DNA of 64,000 nt from Halorussus caseinilyticus (GCF_029338395.1 NZ_CP119809.1:1736001-1800000), one strand, 5' to 3'; shown: positions 34,674 to 44,540, counted from the first letter of the stretch. Translations and numbers: made by a program. Notes: generated by a model from the sequence alone, not told the origin.

Positions 34674-35119
34674 GTTCTGAACTTCAGCACCTCCTTGTCG
34701 TTGTTGACGATAATCGCAACGCGATGGTCTTCGTTCTCGGCCAGCGTCTCGGAAAACTCGATTTTGGCGACGTTGCCGACGCGCCACGACGGGCCGTCTA
34801 GGACCGTCACCGTCGCCGTCGCCTGATACTGGCCGTCTATCAGTACGTCGATGCGGTCGCTCTCCGCGGGGAGTGAGCGTGACCCCGTGTTCTTCACGAG
34901 TACCGTCACGTTGTTTTCGGACTCGTTGTACACTGCGCCGCTACCGGGGTCGCTGATGATGGAGATGTCGGTGCGGATGTCGCCGCTCACGTCGATGCTC
35001 CGGTCGCCAAGCGCCGACGAGAGGCGCTGGACGCCCTGCGTGAACGTGCCAGCCACGCTCGCGGCGATGATGAGGCTGGCGATGAACAGGATGAGGTGTG
35101 AACTGGATACGCTCGCCAC
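34670..35119 (-). CDS. arlG: Archaellum stator protein ArlG (FlaG)
   Basis: 149 residues. One N-terminal hydrophobic helix ([18 protein letters not shown]) anchors a beta-sandwich domain outside the membrane ([19 protein letters not shown]...). With ArlF it links the motor to the S-layer as stator. The hydrophobic segment resembles a class III signal start, though no clear cleavage site is seen. The gene begins one base after arlF ends and overlaps arlH by four bases, so the group is tightly coupled. Confidence 0.9.
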   Translation of the reverse strand: MASVSSSHLILFIASLIIAASVAGTFTQGVQRLSSALGDRSIDVSGDIRTDISIISDPGSGAVYNESENNVTVLVKNTGSRSLPAESDRIDVLIDGQYQATATVTVLDGPSWRVGNVAKIEFSETLAENEDHRVAIIVNNDKEVLKFRT

Positions 35120-35566
35120 TCACACCACCTCCGACGCCGCGACGCCCGGTCCGGTCACGACCTTCACTCGGTCGGGGTCGGCGACAGAGACGTTGAGTTG
35201 AAGCGTCTCGCCGGGGAGCCACAGGTCGGTCTCGTTGTTTCCATCGACTTCCACCGTCACCATTTTCTGACTCGTTTGAGGCGTGTAGTTTCCATCTATA
35301 AGAATGTCGGTGTCATTAACCGAGAGGGTAGTCGAACCGGTGTTGGTCGCGTTCACGTTCAGGTACGTCTCGCCACCCGCGTTTGCGACCGAGGCGTCGG
35401 CGATGCTAACGTCGGTGTTCTGGCGCACCAACTCGTGGTCGGTGTTCTCCTCGTAGGCTTCGTTCACGCGCTCGAAGCCGTCGTTCGCGGCCGAGTACGC
35501 GATTCCGAAGCTGATGAATATCCCGAGGAACAGGACCACCGTCGCGCCGCTAACGCTGAATCCCAT
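35120..35566 (-). CDS. arlF: Archaellum stator protein ArlF (FlaF)
   Basis: 148 residues from MGFSVSGATVVLFLGIF; a Met three codons earlier (35575) is the other option. One N-terminal helix precedes a beta-sandwich with repeated Thr/Asn/Ser-rich strands (NAGGETYLNVNATNTGSTTLSVNDTDILIDG). It binds the S-layer and anchors the motor. Several N-x-S/T sequons (NAT, NDT, NYT, NET, NVS) are exposed in the outer domain. It overlaps the 3' end of arlCE by 17 bases in a different frame. Confidence 0.9.
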   Translation of the reverse strand: MGFSVSGATVVLFLGIFISFGIAYSAANDGFERVNEAYEENTDHELVRQNTDVSIADASVANAGGETYLNVNATNTGSTTLSVNDTDILIDGNYTPQTSQKMVTVEVDGNNETDLWLPGETLQLNVSVADPDRVKVVTGPGVAASEVV

Positions 35567-37019
35567 CGCGCCCACCTCGAATCTGCGCGCAGTGTTCGAC
35601 GATTTTCCGCTGGACGGCGTCGCCGGTCAGCTGGCTCAGGAAGGTGAGGCTCTGGATGTGGTCGTCAACTTCGAGTGTGGCAGGACCAGTTTCCTCGGTG
35701 TCTACCGAGTCCACGTCGGCGAATCCGCTCACGAACGCCAGAAGCTCCTCCTCGACCGACTCGCTAATCCAATCTATGTCGCCGTAGTACTGTATCGTGC
35801 GAACCGCGTCCTCGGCCCCGAACTCCGTGACGAGGAACTCCAACCACTCCATCACCACGAGGTCCGAGACGTAACCGTTCGGGAGTTCCGCGAGGTAGGG
35901 TTTCCCCCCGCGTGCGGAGTTCCCCGCGGCGGGCGTAGCGGGTTCCGCGGAATCGGGCGGAGCGGGTTCGTCGTCGGAGGGTTCCTCGAACTCGAAGTCG
36001 CCGTCGGCGGGGTCGTCCGACGTAGCCTCGGCTTCGAGCGTCTGCTCGGGGTCGGGACCCCCTTCGGGCGCGCCTTCTCCTTCCTCGGCCCAGTCTGCTT
36101 CCCCCGACTCGTACTCCTCTTTGAGTTCCGCGAACGTCGAACCGCCTGCCTGTCCGCCGTCGTCTTCGTCGCCCTCGTCGGCGTCCATCGCGGGGTCGTC
36201 GTCTAAGGCCTCGTCGGGTGAGTCGAAACCGAGGTCCTCCTCGAAGTCGTCTTCGTCGTCCTCGAGGCCGTCTTCTTCGCCGAAGTCGTCTACGTCGTCG
36301 AAATCGTCGGTCTCCTCGAAATCGTCTTCTTCCTCGAAATCGTCGGTCTCCTCGAAATCTTCTTCCTCGTCGAAGTCGTCGTCGAAGAAACTCTCGGCCT
36401 CGGCGTCGGCGATGTCTTCGTTGAGGTCGCCTTCTTGCTCCTCCTCCTCCTCGTCGCCGTCGAACAGGCCGAAGCCACCGCCACCGTCGTCGCCGAACCC
36501 GTCGCCGCCGCCCATGCCGCCCTGTTGAACGTCGTCCACGAACGGGTTGACGCCGCGGGTGACCATCTCGTAGATTTCGAGGAGTTTCCGGACGTTCTCC
36601 TCGGTCTCGTCCACCTTCGAGCTAATCTGTTCGTTCTCGCTCCTGACGGTTCCGACCGTCGAGGAGATTTCCGCGACTTCGTTTTCGAGGTCGTCGATTC
36701 GGTTCTCCAGTTCTTGGGACGGCCCGGACCCGCCGTCGCCCATGTCGAACTCGTCGTCTCCCCCCCCGTCGGCCCAGTCGTCCATCTCCCCGTCCATCCC
36801 CATACCGTCGTCCATACCGCCGAAGTCGTCGTCCATCTCGCCGCCCCCGTCGTCGCCCATACCGTCGCCGAAGAGGTCGTCGTCGCCGCCGCCACCGCCG
36901 CCGCTGTCGGCTTCGACGCTCTCACCCTCCTCTTCGTCCATGAAATCCATGATTCCCATGCCGACCAAGCCCGTCCCGAGGAGGTAGACGAACTGGTCGC
37001 TGAGACCGATAAGTTTCAT
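35550..37019 (-). CDS. arlCE: Archaellum cytosolic ring protein ArlCE (FlaCE) with long acidic spacer
   Basis: 489 residues from MKLIGLSDQFVYLLGTGLVG; a TTG 9 bases upstream is rejected. The N-terminal part holds FlaC-like helices (SQELENRIDDLENEVAEISSTVGTV, about 100-165). The middle is very acidic low-complexity sequence, rich in DDFEE, DDFEET and DEEEDF blocks (about 195-265) with Asp/Gly stretches. The C-terminal domain (KPYLAELPNGYVSDLVVMEWLEFLV) is the FlaE-like interaction region. It forms the cytoplasmic ring that links CheF/CheY to the motor. The acidic spacer is long even for a haloarchaeon and is made of short tandem-like DNA units. Confidence 0.9.
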   Translation of the reverse strand: MKLIGLSDQFVYLLGTGLVGMGIMDFMDEEEGESVEADSGGGGGGDDDLFGDGMGDDGGGEMDDDFGGMDDGMGMDGEMDDWADGGGDDEFDMGDGGSGPSQELENRIDDLENEVAEISSTVGTVRSENEQISSKVDETEENVRKLLEIYEMVTRGVNPFVDDVQQGGMGGGDGFGDDGGGGFGLFDGDEEEEEQEGDLNEDIADAEAESFFDDDFDEEEDFEETDDFEEEDDFEETDDFDDVDDFGEEDGLEDDEDDFEEDLGFDSPDEALDDDPAMDADEGDEDDGGQAGGSTFAELKEEYESGEADWAEEGEGAPEGGPDPEQTLEAEATSDDPADGDFEFEEPSDDEPAPPDSAEPATPAAGNSARGGKPYLAELPNGYVSDLVVMEWLEFLVTEFGAEDAVRTIQYYGDIDWISESVEEELLAFVSGFADVDSVDTEETGPATLEVDDHIQSLTFLSQLTGDAVQRKIVEHCAQIRGGRDGIQR

Positions 37020-37138
37020 TGTCGTCAACAGCGAACTTCCAGCACATTAATCTTCCCCCTGAGTTATCAACTCTGATACTGCCAGCCCAGCCGCTCTTAA
37101 GCCGCCACAGAACGCCCCGCGGTCTCGTTTCGTAGTAG

Positions 37139-37966
37139 TTACTGCTGGATTGATATACTATCTATTTTTCGATATATACGGAGCCGTCGAGCCACTGGCT
37201 CGAACGCTGGCTTGAGCAGTTCGGGGAGGGTCTCGGTCTTACCGATGACGAGATAGCCGTCTTTCGACAGCGACTTCGAGACCGTCTCCAGAATCGGAAG
37301 TTTGTGTTCGGTGTCGATGTAGATAAAGAGGTTCCGACAGATAACGAGGTCGAAGTTCGACTTCGGGTCGCCGTTGATGAGGTCGTGGCGCTCGAACGAC
37401 ACGAGGTCTTTCACCGCGTCGGTCACGGCGAACCGGTCGCCGTCCCGTTCGACGTACTGCTCGTACTCGTCCAACGGTGCGAGTTGCTCGCCGATGTCGG
37501 TCGTGCGCGTACTCTCGTAGACGCCGCGCCGGGCGGCCGAGAGGATTTCGCGGTCGATGTCGGTCGCGGTAATCTCGATGGCCGAGTCGTCGACTTCGGG
37601 GTCGTCGAGCGCCAGCATCGACAGCGAGTAGGGTTCCCGGCCGTCCGAACAGGCCGCGCTCCAGAGTCGAACTCGGTTGCGCTCGGCCGAGAGCGTCCGG
37701 AGGACCGACCGTAGCTGTTCCCACACCTCGGGATTTCGGAAAAAGCTCGTGACGTTGACCGAGAAGGCGTCTAGCAGGGCCTCCTGTTCGCGCTCGTCGT
37801 CTTCGAGCAAGTCGAGGTAGCCGTCGTACCCCTCGGTGTCGGTCCGGCGCATCCGCGAGGAGACCCGCCGGTCTAAGTACGCGTCGTCGTAGTAACTCGT
37901 GGCGAATCCGAGGTCGGTCTCCACGTAGTCCAAGAGTCGGTCGAACGCCTCGTCGTCGGGCGTCAT
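37139..37966 (-). CDS. cheR: Chemotaxis methyltransferase CheR
   Basis: 275 residues from [18 protein letters not shown]. An N-terminal helical domain (to about 70) is followed by the SAM-binding fold, with [21 protein letters not shown] (the family has GEEPYS), [19 protein letters not shown] and [14 protein letters not shown]. It methylates glutamates on the transducers. The ATG overlaps the cheD stop by four bases. A 119-base gap separates it from arlCE, so the ring gene may have its own promoter. Confidence 0.95.
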   Translation of the reverse strand: MTPDDEAFDRLLDYVETDLGFATSYYDDAYLDRRVSSRMRRTDTEGYDGYLDLLEDDEREQEALLDAFSVNVTSFFRNPEVWEQLRSVLRTLSAERNRVRLWSAACSDGREPYSLSMLALDDPEVDDSAIEITATDIDREILSAARRGVYESTRTTDIGEQLAPLDEYEQYVERDGDRFAVTDAVKDLVSFERHDLINGDPKSNFDLVICRNLFIYIDTEHKLPILETVSKSLSKDGYLVIGKTETLPELLKPAFEPVARRLRIYRKIDSISIQQ

Positions 37967-38478
37967 AGCGTCTCGTCTCCTTGGTGGGTACTCGTCACCG
38001 TCAGGGTCCACGTCTCGGGGACCAACACGAGCGACCGGCCGTGACCGCCGCCCACGTCCTCGGCGACGACCGGAACGTCTCGGTCTTCGAGGGCCTGTCG
38101 CGTCCGCTCGACGTTTCGCTCGCCGACGCCTTCGCTGACCCCCGAGAAGTCGAACATCCGACTGCCGCCCGCGAGTTTGGCTTCCGTGAGAGCAGGGTCG
38201 GCCCCCGCGTCTTCGACCGCGGCTATCAGTCGTTCGACCGCGATGTCGGCCGACTTCGCGGGTTTGCCTCTGTCGTCCCCGGTCGCCTCGGGGAGCATGA
38301 CGTGGGCCAACCCTGCGACACCGGCGGTCGGGTCCCCGACTGCGACGCCGACGCAGGAACCGAGACCGCTGGTCGTGAGTCGAGTGTCGCCACTGGCGAC
38401 TGCGAGTTCGGCGACCCCGACTTTCACGCGGTCGGGTGCGTCGTCGGTGAGAGGTTGGCGTTCCGTCGTCATACTCAT
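37963..38478 (-). CDS. cheD: Chemotaxis receptor deamidase CheD
   Basis: 171 residues from [10 protein letters not shown]; the ATG two codons later (38472) is an alternative. Catalytic landmarks are the Cys in [12 protein letters not shown] and the His in LAHVMLPEA, with the loop [11 protein letters not shown] later. It deamidates glutamines of transducers and interacts with CheC to tune adaptation. The start shares ATGA with the cheC stop; the stop overlaps the cheR ATG. Confidence 0.93.
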   Translation of the reverse strand: MSMTTERQPLTDDAPDRVKVGVAELAVASGDTRLTTSGLGSCVGVAVGDPTAGVAGLAHVMLPEATGDDRGKPAKSADIAVERLIAAVEDAGADPALTEAKLAGGSRMFDFSGVSEGVGERNVERTRQALEDRDVPVVAEDVGGGHGRSLVLVPETWTLTVTSTHQGDETL

Positions 38479-39647
38479 AACGACCCTGCTTTCGTCGTTC
38501 GCTCGGCCGTCGCGTCCGGGTCGAGGTCCTCCAAGGCGGCCCGGAGTTCGCTCTCGTCGGGGATGGCGTAGATTTCGCAGTCGAACTCCCGGTCGTCGGC
38601 GCGCAGGGTCGCGTCGAACAGGAACGCGAACGCCTGTCGCTGGCCGAGGCGCGCGACCACGGACTCGGCGACTGCCCGACCCATGTCGTGGACGAACTGC
38701 GGCGGCGAGATGTCGATGGTGGTGTCCAACACGTTCGCCCACCCGTCGATGAAACTGCTGGTCATCACGTTACCGATTTCTTTCATCGCCGACTGCTCTT
38801 TGCCGTCGAACGTTTCCACCTCGTCGGTGCCGGGGACCAAGGCCGCGACGACTTCGCGGGCCGACGCCTCGTCGAACAGTATCATGACGTACCCCCCGAG
38901 CGCCGTCTCGAACTCGAGGACGACGCCGACGTACTTCTGGTCGCGCAGTTCCGCGGGCACGTCTTCGACAGGGACGAAGTTCAGTTGGGTGATGTCTACG
39001 CCCGTGTCGATGCCGGTCATCGCCGAGATGGTCTCGGAGGCCGTCTCCGCCCCGGTTTCCGCCATCTCGCGGAGGGTGGCGAACTTCTCGACCGGAATCT
39101 TCTCGTCGCCGCCCAAGAGCATCTCCTGCATGGAGTCGGGGTCGGGGAACATGTGGAACTCCACGTCCAGTGCCTCGCCGACTGCGCCGACGCGGTTCCG
39201 GAAGACGAACGCCCGGTCTCGCTCGAATCCAGTGGCGTCGAGCAGTTCCTCGCCCGACCCCTCGACGTACTCGGGCGGCGAGATGTCGATGGTCGTTTCG
39301 AGGTGGTCGGCCCAACTGTCGATGAAACCGCTGGTGACGACGTTGCCGACTTCCTTGACCGCGCTCTCTTCGAAGCCAGCACCGGGCAGGAGGGTATCTA
39401 ACAGCGTCTCGACGCCTTCCGGCGAGAAAGTCAACAGACTCTTCCCGTCGATACCGCCCTCGAAGTCGATGACGACGCCGATGCGCTCGTCCTCACGGCC
39501 GAGTTCGTCGGCGGACGCCAACGTCACTTCCGTTACGTCCACTGCGGTTTCGATACCGGTCATCCCGGTGAGGTTCTGGGCGGCGCGCTCTGCACCCGTC
39601 TGGGCTGTTCTACTGAACGTTCCCAACGACTCGATATCGACGTTCAT
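38475..39647 (-). CDS. cheC: CheY phosphatase CheC, double-domain form
   Basis: 390 residues with two CheC domains in tandem. The catalytic motif appears twice: [22 protein letters not shown] near residue 95 and [22 protein letters not shown] near 280, each with the Glu and Asn of the S/D-x3-E-x2-N pattern. This is the archaeal double form; a shorter CheC lies next to it. It removes phosphate from CheY and binds CheD. The stop is shared with the cheD start. Four bases separate it from the single-domain cheC, so the two are co-translated. Confidence 0.92.
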   Translation of the reverse strand: MNVDIESLGTFSRTAQTGAERAAQNLTGMTGIETAVDVTEVTLASADELGREDERIGVVIDFEGGIDGKSLLTFSPEGVETLLDTLLPGAGFEESAVKEVGNVVTSGFIDSWADHLETTIDISPPEYVEGSGEELLDATGFERDRAFVFRNRVGAVGEALDVEFHMFPDPDSMQEMLLGGDEKIPVEKFATLREMAETGAETASETISAMTGIDTGVDITQLNFVPVEDVPAELRDQKYVGVVLEFETALGGYVMILFDEASAREVVAALVPGTDEVETFDGKEQSAMKEIGNVMTSSFIDGWANVLDTTIDISPPQFVHDMGRAVAESVVARLGQRQAFAFLFDATLRADDREFDCEIYAIPDESELRAALEDLDPDATAERTTKAGSL

Positions 39648-39651
39648 GGTA

Positions 39652-40266
39652 TCATATCTCTATCTGTTGCATCAGCGAAACGAGTTCCTCGAGTTCGGGG
39701 AACGTGTAGACCTTCACCTCCACGTCGGCCTCGCGTGCGTGTACGCGCGAGTCGAACACGAGTGCCATCTCGTCTCGGCGTGCGCCGACGAGGTTCTCGA
39801 CCATCTTCGACCCCGCGCCGTAGGTGAACTTCGGCGTCGAGATGTCGATGGTGGTGTTCAGGACGTTCGCCCATCCGTCGATGAAACCGCTGGTCATGAT
39901 GTTGCCTATCTCTTGGACCGCCGAGCGCTCCATGTCCGAAAAGCCCTTCGAGGAAGGGTCGGCGCTTCCGGGGAGCATCCCCGTGGCGAGTTTCTTCGCA
40001 CTGCTCGCACTGAACAGGAACAGGATGTAGCCGTGGGGTGGTTCTACGAGTTCGATGTGGGTACCGACCTGCTTGTTGTGACCGACGTGGGTCTTGATGT
40101 CCTCGATGTCGAGGAAGTTGATTTTGGTAATCTCCATCTCGGTCTCCATTCCAGTCATCTGGTTGAGGTGATTGGCGACCGTGTTCGCCCCCTCTTTGGC
40201 CATCTGGTTGAACAGGTTCAGCTTTCGTATGTCGATTTGCAAGTTTCTATCGTCACCTCGGCTCAT
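39652..40266 (-). CDS. cheC: CheY phosphatase CheC, single-domain form
   Basis: 204 residues. One CheC unit with [24 protein letters not shown] carrying the catalytic Glu and Asn. It starts 15 bases after cheA and ends 4 bases before the double-domain cheC gene. CheC of this type is found twice or three times in haloarchaea, and division of labour between them is not known. Confidence 0.9.
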   Translation of the reverse strand: MSRGDDRNLQIDIRKLNLFNQMAKEGANTVANHLNQMTGMETEMEITKINFLDIEDIKTHVGHNKQVGTHIELVEPPHGYILFLFSASSAKKLATGMLPGSADPSSKGFSDMERSAVQEIGNIMTSGFIDGWANVLNTTIDISTPKFTYGAGSKMVENLVGARRDEMALVFDSRVHAREADVEVKVYTFPELEELVSLMQQIEI

Positions 40267-40280
40267 ATCTCTCTCCTCTG

Positions 40281-42416
40281 TTACAGTGTTTCAACGTCCA
40301 GAATCGTCACCACGTCGCCCTCGCCGAGAACCGCGGCACCCGACAGGCCGGGAATGCCGCTGAGGATGCCCTCGAACGGTTTGACGACGACCTCTTCCTG
40401 ACGGCTCACGGCGTCGCAGTGGATTGCGACTTTCCGCTCGGACTCCTTGACCCGAACCAGCATACCGTCGCCGTTCTTCGTCTCGCCGGGGACGTTCAGC
40501 GCCTCGCCGAGTCGCACGAGGGGATACACCGTGTCGTCGTGGGTGACGACTTCCTCGCCTTCGACGGTCTGTACGTCTTCCATCCGGCGAATCTCGTCCA
40601 CGTTCTTGATGGGGATGCCGTACTCCTCGTCGCCCGACTGGACGAAGAGAACCTTCACGATGGCGACCGTGACCGGCAACGAGAGGCTGATTGTCGTCCC
40701 CTCGCCGGGTTCGCTGTCCACCCGAATCTCGCCGTCGAGTCGGGAGACGGTATCTTGAACCACGTCCATGCCGACGCCGCGTCCGCTCACGTCCGTCACC
40801 TCGTCGTTGGTCGAGAAGCCAGCGTGGAAGACGAGTTTCTGGGCCTCCTCCTTGCTCAACTTCTCGGCCTCTTCGCGGGTCAGGATGTCCTTCTGGATGG
40901 CTTTCGTCCGGATGGCGTTGGCGTCGATGCCGCCGCCGTCGTCCTCGACTTCGATGGTCACGCGGTCACGCTCGCGGAAGCCTCGGAGCCGAATCTTCCC
41001 CTCGGCCGGTTTGCCCGCCGCCTCGCGCTCCTCCGGCGGTTCGATGCCGTGGTCCACCGCGTTCCGGAGCAGATGCATCAGCGGGTCGCTAATCTCGTCC
41101 AAGATGGTGCGGTCCAACTCGATGTCGGTCCCCTCCATCCGGAAGTCTATCTCCTTCTCCTGTTCGCGGGCGAGGTCACGAACGAGGCGCGGGAACTTGT
41201 TGACCACCTTCTTCAGCGGGACTAGCCGCATGTCCATCACGGTGTCCTGTAGACTCGACGTAATCTTGTCGAGTTCGTCGAGGTGGTCCTCGGCGCTGTC
41301 GAGCTGGGACTGTTCGACCGACCGGCGAAGTTTGATTCGGCTCGTGACGAGTTGTTCGACCTGTCCGTGCAGGTCGTCCAACTGGTCCACGTCCACGCGC
41401 ACCGACTGAATCGCCTCGATTTCCTCGGCGGTGGAGTCGTCGCTGGAGGAACCCGACGACCCGTCGTCCGCATCGTCGCCGCCCGTCTCTATCACGTCGT
41501 CGGCGGTGTCGGTCGAACCGCTCGCCGATTCGTCGGTCGTCTCGCTCTCGTCTCTCGTCTCGGCGTCGGTTCCGGAAGACCCGTCGGCGCTCGCGTCGCC
41601 CGCGCTCTCCACGTCGATTGCATCCACGTCGATTGCATCCACGTCAAGGGGCGTCACCGTCCCGCCCGAGATTTTGCCGACGGACTCGATGACGGACTTC
41701 ACGTCGCTCGTGCTCTCGCCGACGACGAAGGCGTCGAAGCCGTCGTCGTACTCACCGTCGTTGAGCGAGTCCACGTCGGGGACCGCCCCGAGCAGTTCGA
41801 GGTCGTCGCTCAGACCCTCGAGGGCGAACATCGCGTCTACGCCCTTCATGTCGGGGTTGCCCATGTCCACGTCTACGTGGAACACGTCGCCGTCGGCGGT
41901 AGCGAGTGCCTCCGGGTCGTCGAGGTCCTCGACGGGAATCGAGTCGAGCGCCGTCGCCGACTCGTCGGCGTCGGCGCTCTCGTCGTCCGCGGTGTCCTCG
42001 TCGGCGGATTCGTCGGCGTCGTCACCGTCGGCCGCCGCGCCGCCGCGTTCGATGACCTCACGGATGTCCGCGATGATGTCTTCGGGGTCGATGTCGGACT
42101 CGCCGTCCTCCTCGATTTCGCCGAGCGCACGGTCGATTTCGTCCACGCCCGCGAACACGAGGTCCATGATTTCGGGCGTGACTTCCATCCGACCCTGCCG
42201 AATCTCGTCTAACAGGTCCTCGATGGCGTGTGCGAGGTCGCTCTCGTCCTGAAAGCCCATCGCGCCGAAGTTGCCCTTCAGCGTGTGGGCCGTCCGGAAT
42301 ATCGAGTCCATCGCGGCCTCGTCGCCGGGGTCGTCTTCCAGTTCGAGCAGGGAGTTGTTCAACTCCGTGACGTTCTCTTCGCTCTCACGTATGAAATCCT
42401 GTAAGTAATCTTCCAT
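40281..42416 (-). CDS. cheA: Chemotaxis histidine kinase CheA
   Basis: 711 residues. P1 (1-105) has the phosphorylated His44 in FRTAHTLKGNFGAMGF. Acidic linkers surround a P2-like domain (about 165-260). Here the linker contains an imperfect tandem duplication, VDAIDVDAIDVES, matched by a 15-base direct repeat near 41615-41650. P3 dimerisation lies at about 345-405, P4 at about 410-565 (HLLRNAVDHGIEPPEER, EVEDDGGGID, VSGRGVGMDVV) and P5, the CheW-like domain, to the end. It phosphorylates CheY and CheB. It lies 6 bases after cheB. Confidence 0.96.
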   Translation of the reverse strand: MEDYLQDFIRESEENVTELNNSLLELEDDPGDEAAMDSIFRTAHTLKGNFGAMGFQDESDLAHAIEDLLDEIRQGRMEVTPEIMDLVFAGVDEIDRALGEIEEDGESDIDPEDIIADIREVIERGGAAADGDDADESADEDTADDESADADESATALDSIPVEDLDDPEALATADGDVFHVDVDMGNPDMKGVDAMFALEGLSDDLELLGAVPDVDSLNDGEYDDGFDAFVVGESTSDVKSVIESVGKISGGTVTPLDVDAIDVDAIDVESAGDASADGSSGTDAETRDESETTDESASGSTDTADDVIETGGDDADDGSSGSSSDDSTAEEIEAIQSVRVDVDQLDDLHGQVEQLVTSRIKLRRSVEQSQLDSAEDHLDELDKITSSLQDTVMDMRLVPLKKVVNKFPRLVRDLAREQEKEIDFRMEGTDIELDRTILDEISDPLMHLLRNAVDHGIEPPEEREAAGKPAEGKIRLRGFRERDRVTIEVEDDGGGIDANAIRTKAIQKDILTREEAEKLSKEEAQKLVFHAGFSTNDEVTDVSGRGVGMDVVQDTVSRLDGEIRVDSEPGEGTTISLSLPVTVAIVKVLFVQSGDEEYGIPIKNVDEIRRMEDVQTVEGEEVVTHDDTVYPLVRLGEALNVPGETKNGDGMLVRVKESERKVAIHCDAVSRQEEVVVKPFEGILSGIPGLSGAAVLGEGDVVTILDVETL

Positions 42417-42422
42417 TTATTT

Positions 42423-43460
42423 TCACCCGTTATCACGAATCGTGTCGAGAATCGCCTTCGCCATCTCGTCGGCCGGACGCACCGAATCGACGCATCCGGT
42501 CTCGATAGCGCGGGCCGGGATGCCGAACACCGAAGAAGTGTCCTCGTCCTGCGCGAGGGTCGCCCCGCCCGCCTGCTTGATGGCTTCGATACCTGCCGCG
42601 CCGTCCGAACCCATCCCGGTGAGGACGACACCAGTCAGCGGCCCGTCGATTTTCTCGGCGGCCGTCTCCATCGTCACGTCGATGGCCGGGCGCACGCCGT
42701 GTATCGCCTCTTCCTGTTGGAGGCGGAGGCGGAGTCGGCCGTTTCCGAAACCGGCGACTTCCATGTGGTAGTCGCCTTTCGCCACGACTGCCTCGCCGCC
42801 GCCGATTCGGAGGTTGTTCGTCGCCTCGCACACGTCGTACTCGCTCCGACGGTCGAGTCGCTCCGCGAACCGACCGGTGAAACCGTCGGGCATGTGCTGG
42901 ACGACCAACACCCGGAGGTCGGCCTCCAGCGGAAGACTCGACAGGACGCGCTCGACTACGCGGGGTCCGCCGGTCGAGGCCCCGACGACGAGCGTCGGGT
43001 TCTCGACGTATCCGTGGTCTGTATCGACCGTTCCGGCGGGGTCGTCCACTTCCTCGACCGACTCGGGGTCCGCGCGAGTCGCCGACCGAACCTTCTCGAC
43101 CAGCGCGTCTCCGTGGGCCGAAATCTCGGTCGAAACCTCGCCGCCCGGTTTTGCGAGAAAATCCACCGCGCCTTTCTCCAACGCCTCGAACGTCGCTTCC
43201 GCGCCGTCCTCGGTGTGGGCCGACAGCATCAGTACGGGGGTCGGGTTCGTCGCCATTATCTCCTCGACGGCCTCGATGCCGTCCATGGAAGGCATCTCCA
43301 CGTCCATCGTCACCACGTCGGGGTCGTGTTCGACGACCGCTCGGACCCCTTCCTCGCCGTCTCCGGCCTGTGCGACGACTTCGATTCCACCCTCTTCGAG
43401 GATGTCGGAGATGACCGTCCGCATGAAGTGGGAGTCATCGACGACGACTGCCCGCGTCAT
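42423..43460 (-). CDS. cheB: Protein-glutamate methylesterase CheB
   Basis: 345 residues from MTRAVVVDDSHFMRTVIS. The receiver domain has Asp8, Asp9 and the phospho-acceptor Asp53 (VVTMDVEMPSMDG). The catalytic domain holds the serine in VVGASTGGP, the histidine in VVQHMPDGF and the aspartate in GMGSDGAAG. It removes methyl groups from transducers. Its start codon overlaps the cheY stop (ATGA). The 41-residue longer frame is rejected. Confidence 0.96.
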   Translation of the reverse strand: MTRAVVVDDSHFMRTVISDILEEGGIEVVAQAGDGEEGVRAVVEHDPDVVTMDVEMPSMDGIEAVEEIMATNPTPVLMLSAHTEDGAEATFEALEKGAVDFLAKPGGEVSTEISAHGDALVEKVRSATRADPESVEEVDDPAGTVDTDHGYVENPTLVVGASTGGPRVVERVLSSLPLEADLRVLVVQHMPDGFTGRFAERLDRRSEYDVCEATNNLRIGGGEAVVAKGDYHMEVAGFGNGRLRLRLQQEEAIHGVRPAIDVTMETAAEKIDGPLTGVVLTGMGSDGAAGIEAIKQAGGATLAQDEDTSSVFGIPARAIETGCVDSVRPADEMAKAILDTIRDNG

Positions 43461-43819
43461 GCTGAGACTACGTCCTCGATGGCGTCCATCACGCTGGGTT
43501 TCTGGAACGGTTTCGTGATGTAGCCGTCCGCACCCGCCTTGATTGCGGCTTTCATCTTCTCTTCCTGTCCGATACTCGTACACATGATGATGTTCGAATC
43601 GGGGTCCTCTTCCTTGATTTCGGAAGTGGCCTCGATGCCGTCACGAATCGGCATCACGATGTCCATCATCACGAGGTTGGGTCGGTGTTCCTCGTAGAGT
43701 TCGACCGCCTCGACGCCGTTCTCGGCCTCGCCCACGATTTCGAACTCCTCTTCGAGTATCTCCCGGAGTAGATTCCGCATAAATTCCGAATCGTCTACGA
43801 TGAGTACGTTCTTAGCCAT
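43457..43819 (-). CDS. cheY: Response regulator CheY
   Basis: 120 residues from MAKNVLIVDDSEFMRNLL. Asp9 and Asp10 bind magnesium, Asp53 (MMDIVMP) is the phosphorylation site, and Thr81 and Lys103 complete the switch; the match to bacterial CheY is full. It couples the Che system to the archaellum through CheF. A TATA-like element (43856-43863) precedes it, so cheY may start a transcript that continues through cheB and cheA. Confidence 0.96.
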   Translation of the reverse strand: MAKNVLIVDDSEFMRNLLREILEEEFEIVGEAENGVEAVELYEEHRPNLVMMDIVMPIRDGIEATSEIKEEDPDSNIIMCTSIGQEEKMKAAIKAGADGYITKPFQKPSVMDAIEDVVSA

Positions 43820-43855
43820 GCGATAGTCACCAAGCGGTTGATTTGAAACGGGGTG

Positions 43856-43863
43856 AAATAAAT
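43856..43863 (-). promoter_or_regulatory. TATA-like element before cheY
   Basis: TTTATTTC on the minus strand, about 37-44 bases before the ATG at 43819; the predicted leader is about 13 bases. Confidence 0.4.
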
Positions 43864-43966
43864 TCTCCCCTGTAGTTATCACGACTGATGCTCTCTGGAA
43901 CTCGCGGGACGACACCGCGGCATCGGTCGGCCGATACGACGCGACTCACGTCTGGACTGTTCGCGC

Positions 43967-44500
43967 TCATTTCAACTGGTCGATGATGGCGTCGATGTCT
44001 ACCCACACCACGAGGTCGAGACCGTCGCCGTTGGGTTTGCGGATGATGCCCCGAGAGACCTTCTGCTCGATGCCTCGCGTGTCGAGGTCCGAGAGGTCCT
44101 CGTCGGTGTCGATTTTGTCCTCGGGATAGGTGGCGACTTCCAACACCTCGTCCACTCGAATTCCGATTTTCTGCTTGTCGTCGGGACGGTCCAACACGAG
44201 GATGTTCTGCTCGTGTCGTTCGGGCGCGTCGCCCTCGATGCCGAGGAACGTCCGCGGGTTGATGATGGCGGTGGTCTCCCCGCGGAGGTCCATCACGCCG
44301 TCGATGGAGTCGGGCGTCCGCGGGATGCGCGTCACCTTCTTTATCTCTACGATGCTGTCCACCTCGTCTATATCGACCGCGCAGTAGTCCTCGCCGAGTC
44401 GGAACTCCACGACCTGTCTGGTCGCAACGTCCTCGACTTCGGGGGAGTCGGGCGCGTCGGTTCCGTCACCGGGTTCGGCGTCGGTCTCTTCGACCTGCAT
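43967..44500 (-). CDS. cheW: Chemotaxis adaptor CheW, copy 2
   Basis: 177 residues from MQVEETDAEPGDGTDAPD. The upstream ATG at 44521 would lie before the start site predicted from the TATA box (44531-44540). After a 35-residue acidic extension comes the CheW domain: VEFRLGEDYCAVDIDEVDSIVEIKKVTRIP, GVMDLRGETTAIINPRTFL, IRVDEVLEVATY. It links transducers to CheA. It begins the motility run, followed by cheY after 147 bases. Compared with CheW 1 (19227-19637) it has the longer acidic N-terminus. Confidence 0.92.
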   Translation of the reverse strand: MQVEETDAEPGDGTDAPDSPEVEDVATRQVVEFRLGEDYCAVDIDEVDSIVEIKKVTRIPRTPDSIDGVMDLRGETTAIINPRTFLGIEGDAPERHEQNILVLDRPDDKQKIGIRVDEVLEVATYPEDKIDTDEDLSDLDTRGIEQKVSRGIIRKPNGDGLDLVVWVDIDAIIDQLK

Positions 44501-44530
44501 GGCACTCTCTGATACAATCATCGAACCCGA

Positions 44531-44540
44531 GAATATAAAA
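44531..44540 (-). promoter_or_regulatory. TATA box of the cheW-led operon
   Basis: TTTTATATTC on the minus strand, predicting a transcript start near 44509, 9 bases before the chosen cheW start. Confidence 0.5.

Noticed and set aside
34674-34787. Longer N-terminus for ArlH
   Set aside because: It would overlap arlG by 118 bases with basic, unrelated residues; the ATG at 34673 gives the normal ATGA overlap.
36120-36530. CRISPR-like array suspected from repeated units
   Set aside because: Units are irregular 6-15-base codon repeats in frame of ArlCE without unique spacers.
41611-41650. Tandem repeat as an element inside cheA
   Set aside because: A 15-base duplication keeps the frame (DVDAIDVDAIDV) in an acidic linker; a simple slippage event.
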